A DNA stretch of 64,000 bases. Source: Paraburkholderia sp. FT54. Lineage in GTDB: Bacteria > Pseudomonadota > Gammaproteobacteria > Burkholderiales > Burkholderiaceae. The notes beneath the pieces were generated by a model. That model ran no database searches, was not told the origin of the DNA, and worked only from the letters and a program-made list of their open reading frames with translations. Below are positions 1 to 7,704 of the stretch, in pieces. Both the position numbers and the translations under genes were made by a program. The DNA is taken from NCBI RefSeq assembly GCF_031585635.1, contig NZ_CP134196.1, forward strand, positions 744,001-808,000. Reading direction: 5' to 3'. How positions within the stretch are numbered: the first letter of the stretch is position 1; each line of letters begins with the position of its first letter.

Positions 1-299
1 AGAAGTCCTATGTCCCTGCCCGGACGATCGCTCATTCGCCGACGCTGCTCGATGCGCGCGCGGATCGAATTGGCAGCGTGATCTGGGCGACTGGCTACAG
101 CTTCGACTTCGGTTGGATCGAGCTGCCCGAGGTGTTCGACTCGGCCGGCGCGCCAATCCACAGCCGCGGCATCACTGAAATACCGGGGTTGTACTTTCTT
201 GGCCTGCCGTGGCTGCACAAACGCAAATCGAGTTTCCTCTTCGGCGTCGGGGAGGATGCCGCACATATTGCCGCGGCCATCTCGGACGAGACGATCTAA
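1..299 (+). CDS. Flavin-containing monooxygenase-like oxidoreductase, C-terminal part
   Basis: Only the last ~99 codons are in the window; the frame is open from base 3, so the true start lies upstream. The visible protein contains WATGYSFDF, which matches the FATGY-type motif of class B flavin monooxygenases and CzcO-like NAD(P)/FAD oxidoreductases. It then has PGLYFLGLPWLHKRKSSFLF and GVGEDAAHIA, the usual C-terminal FAD-contacting stretch of that family. Such enzymes oxygenate small amines, sulfur compounds or ketones in the cytoplasm using NADPH and FAD. The gene ends 188 bp before an amino-acid ABC transporter on the same strand, so a shared catabolic role is possible but unproven. The family call is fairly safe; the substrate is unknown. 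Confidence 0.8.
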   Translation, partial: KSYVPARTIAHSPTLLDARADRIGSVIWATGYSFDFGWIELPEVFDSAGAPIHSRGITEIPGLYFLGLPWLHKRKSSFLFGVGEDAAHIAAAISDETI

Positions 300-407
300 C
301 GATGGCCGGGTGATGCGTCGCCGCCGGGTGGGCCGGCGACGACGGTGCGCGAACGACCATCTACGCGTAAACCCGATTAGGGAATTTGCATAAAATTAAA
401 ATATTGA

Positions 408-420
408 CGTTAAATTAACG
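408..420. promoter_or_regulatory. AT-rich promoter region with perfect CGTTAA-A-TTAACG palindrome
   Basis: A 13-bp perfect inverted repeat lies in the AT-rich stretch upstream of the ABC transporter operon, 67 bp before the start codon of the solute-binding protein gene. Its position fits an operator or part of a promoter. Which regulator binds it is not visible; the XRE-cupin protein encoded at 4965-5618 is one local candidate. Confidence 0.4.
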
Positions 421-487
421 ACGGACTACCTTTACCTCTAATGCGACGGAATACCCGGGGCGCAGCAATCGCGACGAGAGAGTTGCC

Positions 488-1285
488 ATGTCACACACCC
501 TGTTTCGACGTTTCCGAGGATTGGTCACTTGCGCCCTGACGGCGGCAGCACTAGTCATGTCAGCGCCCGTCTTTTCGGCTGGCGACACTCTGAGAGTGGC
601 AACCGAGGGCACGTATCCGCCGTGGAGCTTCAAGGATGCGTCCGGCCAGCTTCAGGGCTTCGACGTGGACATTGCGAATGCCCTTTGCGCACAGATGAAG
701 ATGAAATGCCAAATCGTTGCGCAGGCATGGGACGGCATCATTCCCGGACTTCAGGCGAATCGATATGACGCAATCGTTGCGTCGATGTCGACGACGCCCG
801 CACGACGCAAGCAGGTTCTGTTCACCAACAAGTACAAGGACACCACGTCCAGCTTTATCGCGGCAAAAGACAGTGGAATAAAGGACGTCTCGCCTGCGGG
901 CCTGAAAGGCAAACGCATCGGCGTTCAACGCGGCGCATCCCAGCACCAGTGGCTGGTGGCCAACGGTTACGACAAGACGGCGTCACTCGTGCTGTATGAC
1001 GACACCCGTCAGCCGGAACTGGACCTCGTCGCAGGTCGCGTGGACCTCATCATCGGTAACAAAGCGACGTTCTATTCCGACTTCTTCAAGCGACCTGACT
1101 CGAAGGACTTCGCCTTCATTGGACCTGAATTCAAAGGCGGCGTACTCGGAGATGGGAACGCAATCGCAGTTCGTCTCGACGACACTGAGCTCTGCAATCG
1201 TATTAACGCAGCGCTGGCCGCAATCATGGTGAACGGCACCTACGACCAGATCAGAAAGAAGTATTTCCCTTTCTCTCTGATGTAA
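488..1285 (+). CDS. Polar amino-acid ABC transporter, periplasmic solute-binding protein
   Basis: A 265-aa family 3 extracellular solute-binding protein (SBP_bac_3, HisJ/ArgT-like). Residues 1-31 form a Sec signal peptide (basic FRRFR, hydrophobic core, APVFSA cleavage site). The mature protein starts with the typical TLRVATEGTYPPWSF strand and continues with GFDVDIANALC, characteristic of amino-acid binders. It should capture a polar or basic amino acid or an opine-like compound in the periplasm and deliver it to the permeases encoded just downstream. A purine-rich GAGAGAG lies before the ATG. First gene of a compact operon with two permeases, two BacA-like proteins and an ATPase. The substrate cannot be read from sequence alone. 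Confidence 0.92.
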   Translation: MSHTLFRRFRGLVTCALTAAALVMSAPVFSAGDTLRVATEGTYPPWSFKDASGQLQGFDVDIANALCAQMKMKCQIVAQAWDGIIPGLQANRYDAIVASMSTTPARRKQVLFTNKYKDTTSSFIAAKDSGIKDVSPAGLKGKRIGVQRGASQHQWLVANGYDKTASLVLYDDTRQPELDLVAGRVDLIIGNKATFYSDFFKRPDSKDFAFIGPEFKGGVLGDGNAIAVRLDDTELCNRINAALAAIMVNGTYDQIRKKYFPFSLM

Positions 1286-1298
1286 TGCGGGGACCAGC

Positions 1299-1976
1299 AT
1301 GGCTAGCTTCACTCTGAATGGTTATGGCGGACTCATTCTGCTTGGGGCCCTGATGACTCTGCTGGTCGCACTCGCGGCCACAGCGATCGGCTCGGTAATC
1401 GGAATTCTGATGGCGGCCGCCAAACTGTCTCCTGTGCGGATTCTCAGGCAGTTCGCCGGCGTGTACACGACCACGATACGAGGCGTGCCGGACCTGCTGG
1501 TCATCTTCCTTGTGTACTACGGCGGCAGCGCCACCCTTTCTCATCTCCTGGCGCGGCCGATTGAAATCAATGCGTTCGGCGCGGGTGCCGTGTCGCTCGG
1601 GCTGGTGTTTGGCGCCTATGCAACGGAAATCTTCCGCGGCGCAATCCTGGAAGTTCCGCGCGGCCAATTTGAAGCCTCCGCGGCGCTGGGGTTGACGGGC
1701 GCCAGGAGCTTTGTCCACGTCATTGCACCTCAAGCGTGGCGCCTCGCGGTACCGGCTTTCGGGAACCAGTTGACTGTCCTGCTGAAAGAGACTGCGCTTG
1801 TCTCGCTGGTTGGCCTGGAAGACCTGATGCGACGAACAGGCTTCGCCGTCGAGGCGACAAATCGCCCCTTTTTCTTCTACCTTGTCGCCGGCGTGCTGTA
1901 CTTTGTCCTCAGCTTCGCCCTGACAAACGTTTTTAGCACGGTGCGTCGCAAGACGTCGACCGCATTGGCGAGGTGA
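1299..1976 (+). CDS. Amino-acid ABC transporter permease (HisQ/OccQ type)
   Basis: A 225-aa inner-membrane permease of the HisMQ family with about five hydrophobic segments. The EAA-type cytoplasmic loop (GQFEASAALGLTGARSF, roughly residues 125-141), which docks on the ATPase, is clear. It starts 13 bp after the solute-binding gene and ends 3 bp before the second permease, so the two permeases are translationally close and probably form a heterodimeric channel. Length and loop are normal for the family. Basic amino acids, histidine or opines are typical substrates of this branch. Confidence 0.92.
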   Translation: MASFTLNGYGGLILLGALMTLLVALAATAIGSVIGILMAAAKLSPVRILRQFAGVYTTTIRGVPDLLVIFLVYYGGSATLSHLLARPIEINAFGAGAVSLGLVFGAYATEIFRGAILEVPRGQFEASAALGLTGARSFVHVIAPQAWRLAVPAFGNQLTVLLKETALVSLVGLEDLMRRTGFAVEATNRPFFFYLVAGVLYFVLSFALTNVFSTVRRKTSTALAR

Positions 1977-1979
1977 GGC

Positions 1980-2747
1980 ATGTTTGACTTCTCTTTGCTC
2001 ATTTCGAGTGTTCCGCGTCTGCTAGCGGCCTTGCCCGTCACGCTTGAGTTGTTCGTCGCCATCGTGGCCGTTGGTCTTATTGTGGGTGTGCCCACAGCGC
2101 TGGTGGGCTTGAGCTCGTCCAAGGTTCTCAGCGCTAGCGTCAAGTTTTATATCGGCGCATTCCGCGGCACGCCGGCTCTCGTGCAATTGTTCTTTATCTA
2201 CTACGGATTCGGACAGTTCTCTTTTATTCGACACTCCGTAGTCTGGCCGCTCTTGCGCGACCCGTTTATCTGTGCGGTCATTGCCTTGGGGCTGAATTCG
2301 GGCGCGTACACGGCGCGCATTCTGATGGGGGCGCTGTCCGCCGTACCCAAGGGCATCGTGGAAGCTGCCGAGGCACTGGGATTGAGTCGGGTCTCCATAC
2401 TCAGCCGCGTCAAAGCGCCGATTGCCATTCGTATTGCAATCCCCGCGTACGCGAACGAAACGATTCTGAACCTGAAGGCGACGTCTCTCGCATCGACGGT
2501 GACCATCATGGAATTGACGGGAACGTCCAAGCTGCTGGTTAGCGAGACGTATGCGCCCTATGAGATTTTCGTCGGCGCGGGAATGATCTATCTCGCGATG
2601 ACGTTTTTCCTATCGCACGCGTTCCGGATTCTCGAGGTGAACATTGCACGCAGAACAGGCAAGGACGTCAACGCCGTCAACCCTCGACAGCCTGAACAAC
2701 CCGCGATGCCGAAGTCTTCGGATTCTGGAGACGCTCACGCAGCCTGA
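1980..2747 (+). CDS. Amino-acid ABC transporter permease (HisM/OccM type)
   Basis: A 255-aa second permease of the same importer. It has hydrophobic membrane segments across the first ~230 residues and an EAA loop (VEAAEALGLSRVSIL, around residues 127-141). The C-terminus carries a ~30-residue hydrophilic Pro/Asp/Ala-rich tail after the last membrane segment, which is longer than usual and of unknown role. It starts 3 bp after the HisQ-like gene. Pairing of two different permeases with one ATPase is the classical histidine/lysine/arginine transporter layout. Confidence 0.92.
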   Translation: MFDFSLLISSVPRLLAALPVTLELFVAIVAVGLIVGVPTALVGLSSSKVLSASVKFYIGAFRGTPALVQLFFIYYGFGQFSFIRHSVVWPLLRDPFICAVIALGLNSGAYTARILMGALSAVPKGIVEAAEALGLSRVSILSRVKAPIAIRIAIPAYANETILNLKATSLASTVTIMELTGTSKLLVSETYAPYEIFVGAGMIYLAMTFFLSHAFRILEVNIARRTGKDVNAVNPRQPEQPAMPKSSDSGDAHAA

Positions 2748-2807
2748 TCCTCTCACGACTCATTTTTATAGGTGCGCTCATGCGCCTGAGTCCCTCACGC
2801 CAAGTTA

Positions 2808-3428
2808 ATGGAGAAACGCAAATTGCTTCGGTTTCTGACACTCGGACCAAGCGGTAGCAATCACGAGTTTGTGACTGCCCGATACATTCAACATCACGGC
2901 CTGGAAGGGCGAGCGTCGATGGCGCTGGTTTTGAGCTTTGACGAAGCAGCACGAATGGTGATTGACGGCGAGGCCGACTATATCGTTCAGGTTGCAGTAC
3001 ATCCTTCGACGGCTGACATTGTCGCGAAGTACCGCAAACAGCTTTTCGTCATCGACGCATTCGTCTCTTCCAGCAAAGACATGGCGGTAGTGACGCGTGT
3101 CGACGTCGACACACCCCGAACGCTCGCACTCCAGCCCGCCACGCGCGACTATGTCAACACAGATGGACTCACCCTCATTCCGGAGACGTCGACGGCATCG
3201 GTTGCGAATGGACTCCTCTCGGGCAAATACGAGAGCGGTCTGACGTACTCGTCCCTTGCCACCGAAAACCCCACCCGGTTCAGGATCGACGAGCGGATCG
3301 GCACAGTCGACGACCCCTGGATCGTCTATGGCAGCGAACGGCTGTCCGACGGGCAGGTTGTGGCCTGGAAGGAAAGCCCGGCGGCTCTGACATTCCACGC
3401 CCAGACACTCACGCGGCTCGACACCTGA
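2808..3428 (+). CDS. BacA-like protein (prephenate decarboxylase/dehydratase fold), copy 1
   Basis: A 206-aa cytoplasmic protein without signal peptide. The N-terminal TLGPSGSNHEFVTARYI resembles the GPxGTxSEyA opening of prephenate dehydratases and, more closely, of BacA, the non-aromatizing prephenate decarboxylase of bacilysin synthesis (TLGPEGTSSEYA). Near the end, DDPWIVYG sits where BacA has MSWSLFG and dehydratases have the catalytic Thr-Arg-Phe motif, so dehydratase activity is unlikely. It is paralogous to the protein at 4310-4915 (shared LGPSG.NHE, PATxDY, DDxWIVYG). It lies inside an amino-acid importer operon, between permease and ATPase genes. Role unknown: a prephenate-like enzyme, or a ligand binder, since this fold is close to type II periplasmic binding proteins. 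The ATG lacks a strong Shine-Dalgarno. Confidence 0.7.
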   Translation: MEKRKLLRFLTLGPSGSNHEFVTARYIQHHGLEGRASMALVLSFDEAARMVIDGEADYIVQVAVHPSTADIVAKYRKQLFVIDAFVSSSKDMAVVTRVDVDTPRTLALQPATRDYVNTDGLTLIPETSTASVANGLLSGKYESGLTYSSLATENPTRFRIDERIGTVDDPWIVYGSERLSDGQVVAWKESPAALTFHAQTLTRLDT

Positions 3429-3456
3429 ACCGCACGAAACGCGCAGGATTTTCGCT

Positions 3457-4212
3457 ATGAATACGATACCGAACAACGAACTCGCGATATCTATCAAGGG
3501 ACTCTCAAAGAGTTTCGGCGAGTTCAATGCACTCAATTCTATTTCGCTAAATGTCCGGCGAGGTGAAAAGATTGTTCTGTGCGGTCCGTCCGGCTCCGGA
3601 AAATCGACACTGATTCGCTGCGTGAACCGACTTGAGAGGCATGATTCGGGAGACGTTCAGGTCGACGGAATCGAGCTCACCGACAATGTGAGACACGTAC
3701 GCAGGGTACGCGCCGATGTCGGCATGGTGTTTCAGCATTTCAATCTGTTCCCGCACATGACCGTGCTGGAAAACTGCACATTGGCTCCCATGCATGTTCG
3801 TGGTCTGAAGCGGAAGGAGGCCGAAGTACGAGCGCTTGAAATGCTTGAACGCGTGCGCGTGGCGAGCCATTCCGGGAAATACCCCTCTCAGCTTTCTGGT
3901 GGCCAGCAGCAGCGGGTTGCTATCGCAAGAGCGCTTTGCATGTCGCCCACCATCATGCTTCTCGATGAACCGACGTCGGCGCTTGACCCGGAAATGGTGA
4001 GGGAGGTTCTCGACACGCTTACGCTACTCGCGCAAGACGGCATGACCATGCTTTGCGTCACCCACGAAATGGGATTTGCAAGAGCGGTGGCCGACCGCAT
4101 TCTGTTCATGGACCAGGGAGAAATCGTGGAAGACAACGAGCCTGCTCGTTTCTTTGACGCGCCGAGGACTGAGCGAGCGAGACGATTCCTCAGCCAGATG
4201 ATTCAGAAATGA
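3457..4212 (+). CDS. Polar amino-acid ABC transporter ATP-binding protein
   Basis: A 251-aa ATPase of the HisP/GlnQ family. Walker A is GPSGSGKST at residues 43-51, followed by the Q-loop VFQHFNLFPHMT, the signature [15 protein letters not shown], Walker [13 protein letters not shown] and the H-loop CVTHEMGFA. It powers the importer formed with the proteins encoded at 488-2747, acting at the cytoplasmic face of the inner membrane. It is separated from the permeases by a BacA-like gene, which ties that protein to the same transcription unit. Length and motifs are complete. Confidence 0.94.
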   Translation: MNTIPNNELAISIKGLSKSFGEFNALNSISLNVRRGEKIVLCGPSGSGKSTLIRCVNRLERHDSGDVQVDGIELTDNVRHVRRVRADVGMVFQHFNLFPHMTVLENCTLAPMHVRGLKRKEAEVRALEMLERVRVASHSGKYPSQLSGGQQQRVAIARALCMSPTIMLLDEPTSALDPEMVREVLDTLTLLAQDGMTMLCVTHEMGFARAVADRILFMDQGEIVEDNEPARFFDAPRTERARRFLSQMIQK

Positions 4213-4309
4213 ATACGTCATGTTGACGAGGCGTCAACTCGAACTCCTCGATGGGGTAGAGGCGCTTCGCCCACAGTCAACATGTTCCACGGGTTTTCAG
4301 GAGTAAAGC

Positions 4310-4915
4310 ATGGCCACAATCAGATTTGGCACCCTCGGTCCGTCCGGGACGAACCACGAGTATGTGACGCGTCGTTACATTGATTTCCACGGGCTTGAAG
4401 CTGAGATCAGGCTCTTCGATAATTTCGACGATGCGCTAGCTGCGTTCGACGCGGACGAAATTGACTATCTGATTCAGTGCGCGGTTCATCCGGATACCCC
4501 GCGAGTGATGGGCAGTAACTTCCGCGAGCGGTTCGTGGTCGACACTTTCATCTCGCCGAGTCAGACATTGGCGATTCTCACGCGCAGGGACGTGGGCAAG
4601 CCGGAAACTATCTCGCTCGTTTCCCCCGCAACCGATGACTACGCAGACCTCGGCTCGTATTCGCGGCTGATTCCGGCGGTTTCGATTCCGGTGGCTTTTG
4701 AACGACTGTTGAAGGGAGAATGCGATTCCGCGCTGGTCTATCGATACTATTTCGATTCGCAACCGGAAACGCTGAGAGTGGATGCCACTATCGGTTCACC
4801 CGATGACGCCTGGATTGTATACGGCCGGGAGCGCGTTGGAGCGGGAGAGATTGTCGCCAATCGGGAAAGCGCGGTGGCAAGGCAATTTGCAGAACTTCAG
4901 CAGTCGCGACGATAA
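4310..4915 (+). CDS. BacA-like protein (prephenate decarboxylase/dehydratase fold), copy 2
   Basis: A 201-aa cytoplasmic protein, paralogous to the product of 2808-3428 over its whole length. It opens with RFGTLGPSGTNHEYVTRRYI and has PATDDY and DDAWIVYGRERVG near the C-terminus. This copy keeps the Thr of the GPSGT motif that copy 1 has changed to Ser. The Thr-Arg-Phe catalytic motif of prephenate dehydratase is absent. A GGAGTAAAGC Shine-Dalgarno region precedes the ATG, which lies 97 bp after the ATPase stop codon. It is the last plus-strand gene of the cluster and converges with an XRE-cupin regulator. The assignment is by motif and layout; no substrate is visible. Confidence 0.7.
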   Translation: MATIRFGTLGPSGTNHEYVTRRYIDFHGLEAEIRLFDNFDDALAAFDADEIDYLIQCAVHPDTPRVMGSNFRERFVVDTFISPSQTLAILTRRDVGKPETISLVSPATDDYADLGSYSRLIPAVSIPVAFERLLKGECDSALVYRYYFDSQPETLRVDATIGSPDDAWIVYGRERVGAGEIVANRESAVARQFAELQQSRR

Positions 4916-4964
4916 GCCGTTACGTGCAATAAGCGCCGGTGCGTGAGGGTATGGTCTCTATTTG

Positions 4965-5618
4965 TTAGCTGTATTCGCGGATGTTGAAGAATACTGCGAG
5001 AAACTTGACAGGCACGCTTTCGATTTCTTCCGGACCATGCGCCGCATTCGGGTCGAACAGCAAGCTATCGCCGGGTTTCAGATCGTAGAGTCGATTGGCG
5101 TATCGGTATTTCATCTTGCCTTCCAGTACGTGAAGGAACTGAATACCCGTTGTCTGGTGGGTCGACCACGGCTGGGACTTTTCGTCGAGCGTAACGACAT
5201 ACGGCTCCACGGAAAGATTTCCTGACAATACGTGGCCAACGAGCCGATAAATGTGGCCGTACGACGAACCCTCCCTGTCGACAGTCACGCCTTGTCCAGC
5301 GGGTACGAACGAGCAGTCGTGGCGTTCACTCTGGTCGACGAAAAAGCGCGACACGGGTTTGCCTAGGGCATTGGCAAGCCGTGTGAGAGTTTCTATCGAC
5401 GGTGTAGCCGTTCCTTTTTCGATTCTGGAGAGCATCGAATGGGAAATGCCGGCCATTTTCGCGAGGGTGCCCGAAGCAATTCCTGCTGACGTTCGGAAGG
5501 CATGAATCTGTGCAGCCAGAGCACGGGACACTTTTTCTACTGCGGGGTCCGGCTGCTTCTCTGCTACCTCGATGCCCGGAGAATCTTCAGCGGGCGGCTG
5601 ACTCTGAGTTTTTGGCAT
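4965..5618 (-). CDS. XRE-family transcriptional regulator with C-terminal cupin domain
   Basis: A 217-aa regulator. The helix-turn-helix covers about residues 30-92 (AGISHSMLSRIEKGTATPSI), and a small cupin sensor domain about 130-210 (HVLEGKMKYRY, LKPGDSLLFDPNAAHG). Such proteins usually repress transport or catabolic genes and bind a small metabolite in the cupin. The start at 5618 is chosen because GAAGG lies a few bases upstream; an upstream extension would overlap the divergent acetyltransferase promoter. It converges with the BacA-like gene and diverges from the GNAT gene, so it probably controls this block. Confidence 0.88.
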   Translation of the reverse strand: MPKTQSQPPAEDSPGIEVAEKQPDPAVEKVSRALAAQIHAFRTSAGIASGTLAKMAGISHSMLSRIEKGTATPSIETLTRLANALGKPVSRFFVDQSERHDCSFVPAGQGVTVDREGSSYGHIYRLVGHVLSGNLSVEPYVVTLDEKSQPWSTHQTTGIQFLHVLEGKMKYRYANRLYDLKPGDSLLFDPNAAHGPEEIESVPVKFLAVFFNIREYS

Positions 5619-5746
5619 GGTGCCTTCAGTGAAGGAGCAGTTCAAAGATGACGACTTGCTGTCATTATATGAGGCATTGTTGAGGATGAGTGTCAGGGCA
5701 ACGGTTTTTTGGCTGCGCCACGCGCGATAGTAAGGAGATTGCCTCG

Positions 5747-6193
5747 ATGCTGATTCGCCCTGTTGCACCGGCCGATGCACATTGCGTTGCGCACCTTGTG
5801 GAAGATCTTCTGGCGGAGCTTCACCATGGCGAACCTGAACCCGCGGACCGGGTGTCTATCGCTGAAGCCGTTCTGAGCCATACGAGTCGCAGCTTCGGAT
5901 ATCTGGCGCTAGAAGGTGAGAGTCCGGTGGGCGTCCTTCTCATGACAGAAGGAGTGGCAATATACGCGGGAGGGGCCTTCGGGCAGATTACTGAGTTATA
6001 TGTCCGACCGGAATGCCGGTGTGGTGGATTAGCCGCGACGCTGGTCCGGGAAGCCGCGAGGTTCGGCAAGGAACGCGGATGGAAGCGACTCGACGTTGGC
6101 GCTCCTCGTCAGCCCCGTTGGGCCCGCACGCTTGCGTTCTACCTGTCCGTGGGTTTTGTCGAGGTTGGACCACGATTGCGCCTTGACTTGTGA
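5747..6193 (+). CDS. GNAT-family N-acetyltransferase
   Basis: A 148-aa acetyltransferase. It begins LIRPVAPADAHCVAHLVEDL, the usual GNAT start, and carries the acetyl-CoA-binding motif A in ITELYVRPECRCGGLAATLV (about residues 80-99), followed by FYLSVGFVEVGPRLRLDL. These enzymes transfer an acetyl group from acetyl-CoA to an amine; here the substrate may be the compound imported or degraded by the neighbouring genes. The start at 5747 is preceded by TAAGGAG 9 bases upstream. It is divergent from the XRE-cupin regulator with a 128-bp gap and is followed 57 bp later by the RidA-like gene. Confidence 0.85.
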   Translation: MLIRPVAPADAHCVAHLVEDLLAELHHGEPEPADRVSIAEAVLSHTSRSFGYLALEGESPVGVLLMTEGVAIYAGGAFGQITELYVRPECRCGGLAATLVREAARFGKERGWKRLDVGAPRQPRWARTLAFYLSVGFVEVGPRLRLDL

Positions 6194-6250
6194 TGTTGTC
6201 CGTCAAGCAGATTGACCGCACCGAAACACGAACTTCGCCGAGGTAAAAAA

Positions 6251-6664
6251 ATGAGCAAGATTGAGCGCCTGCGATTGCCCGAAAACGATGAAACGTTCGG
6301 CGGCAACAAGATTTTCGATCTTTTTCAGTATTCGCCTGCTGTGTCGGCGAACGGTCTGGTCTTCATTGCAGGGCAGGTCGGGTTGCGAGCGGACGGGAGC
6401 ATTCCCGTGTCGGCTGAAGAGCAAATTGATTGGGCGTTCAGGCGTGCCGAAGTCATTCTTCGGCACCTCGGTCTCGACTTCACCGACCTCGTTGAACTGG
6501 TTTCGTATCACGTGGACGTGGCGTCACAACTCAATGATTTCCGGGCCGTCAAGGAGCGTTACATCCGTTCCGACTTCCCCGCATGGACGATTCTCGGGGT
6601 GGCGTCGCTGGCGCGTCCCGAGTTGCTAATCGAAATCAAGATGGTCGCGGCGCTGCGGAAATAA
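6251..6664 (+). CDS. RidA/YjgF-family enamine/imine deaminase-like protein
   Basis: A 137-aa single-domain RidA-superfamily protein. It has FDLFQYSPAVSANGLVFIAG near residue 20 and ends with SLARPELLIEIKMVAALRK, containing the conserved Arg before the Pro-x5-E motif that binds carboxylates in active deaminases. Family members hydrolyse reactive enamine or imine intermediates made by PLP enzymes or amine oxidases, or act in specific catabolic pathways. The start at 6251 follows GAGGTAAAAAA. It is probably co-transcribed with the upstream acetyltransferase and converges with the alpha/beta hydrolase. A role in the same amino-acid or amine pathway is inferred. Confidence 0.85.
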   Translation: MSKIERLRLPENDETFGGNKIFDLFQYSPAVSANGLVFIAGQVGLRADGSIPVSAEEQIDWAFRRAEVILRHLGLDFTDLVELVSYHVDVASQLNDFRAVKERYIRSDFPAWTILGVASLARPELLIEIKMVAALRK

Positions 6665-6757
6665 CTCAATATCCGTTCGAATGCCGACGAGCAATACCGT
6701 GGCCCCTTTGAGGTTCTCGATAGGCCGCTCGCCGAACGCCGAACCGAACCGCCGCAA

Positions 6758-7609
6758 TCAGAAACTGACGAACGCCTGCACGAGCCGGTTGAACGCGCCG
6801 GCGTTCGACACATTCATGCCGTGCGACGCGCTGGCGATGGTTTGCCGCTCCGCATAGTCGATCCATTCCGCGAGTTTTTCGACGTTGTTGCGGAACATGC
6901 GAGGGCTGCGCTGCCCGTCGATCAGCAACGTCCTGCATTTCACGTCGCGTGCCGTTTCACGGGAATAGGCGGGCAACGGATCGCGGAGCTGCTTGGGCAG
7001 CGTGCCCGCGTTGTCGATCGCCATGGTGCGGAACGCAAGCGGGCTCTTGCGCCATGAGCCGGGCACGCTCACCGAATCGACGAAAAGCTCCAGACCCGCG
7101 TCGATCTGCTGGCTCTCGATGAGTTCAGCGACGCGCGCACGCAGCACATTAGTCGTGGCCGGCAGTGTCGCGTCCGGCATCCCGTCGATCTGCAACGGAC
7201 CGCCGGGGTCCGCGAGCGTCAGCGTTTTCACGAGCCGCGGATTTTCGCGCGCGACATGAAACGCCACGCAGCCGCCGCGCGAATGCCCAACGAGATGGAC
7301 AGGCCCAAGGTCGATCGCCTCGATGAACTCGGCCAGCTCGGCGACATGCGTCTGCCAGCCGAACTCGCCCTGGATGCAGGCCTCGCTCGCCGGCCAGTAG
7401 TGGCTCAGGCTCACTGAGATGCAGCGGAAATGCTGGGAGAGCGCCGCGGTTTGCGCATTCCAGTAGCGATAGTCGCAAAGCGACCCGTGCACGAACACGA
7501 GCGGCTCGCCTTCTCCGCACTCGACGTACGGCACGCAGATGCCCGATGCGATGGTCGCAAACGACAGTTCGGGTACGGCAAGCACTGAGAGGTCGGTACG
7601 GGCGTTCAT
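6758..7609 (-). CDS. Alpha/beta-fold hydrolase
   Basis: A 283-aa serine hydrolase of the alpha/beta superfamily. The oxyanion-hole HG lies in VFVHGSLCDYRYW (about residue 41), the nucleophile elbow GHSRGG places Ser110, and the catalytic His is probably in ASHGMN near the end. No signal peptide, so cytoplasmic. The start codon at 7609 follows GGAG on the minus strand. It is divergently arranged with a LysR regulator that begins within 100 bp, the classical layout for a LysR-controlled enzyme. The exact substrate (ester, lactone, peptide or C-C bond) is unknown. Confidence 0.87.
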   Translation of the reverse strand: MNARTDLSVLAVPELSFATIASGICVPYVECGEGEPLVFVHGSLCDYRYWNAQTAALSQHFRCISVSLSHYWPASEACIQGEFGWQTHVAELAEFIEAIDLGPVHLVGHSRGGCVAFHVARENPRLVKTLTLADPGGPLQIDGMPDATLPATTNVLRARVAELIESQQIDAGLELFVDSVSVPGSWRKSPLAFRTMAIDNAGTLPKQLRDPLPAYSRETARDVKCRTLLIDGQRSPRMFRNNVEKLAEWIDYAERQTIASASHGMNVSNAGAFNRLVQAFVSF

Positions 7610-7704
7610 GGACTGGCTCCTTTGCGGCCACTATGCCCGATGTCGCTATTTTAGAAAAACGCGTAATATTGATCGAATCTATCTACTTTTCTGATACCAG
7701 CCAA

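Noticed and set aside
3260..3300. A Thr-Arg-Phe triplet (NPTRF) in BacA-like copy 1, as in the catalytic motif of prephenate dehydratase
   Set aside because: It lies upstream of the position equivalent to the catalytic motif, where both copies have WIVYG, and copy 2 lacks it; probably coincidental.
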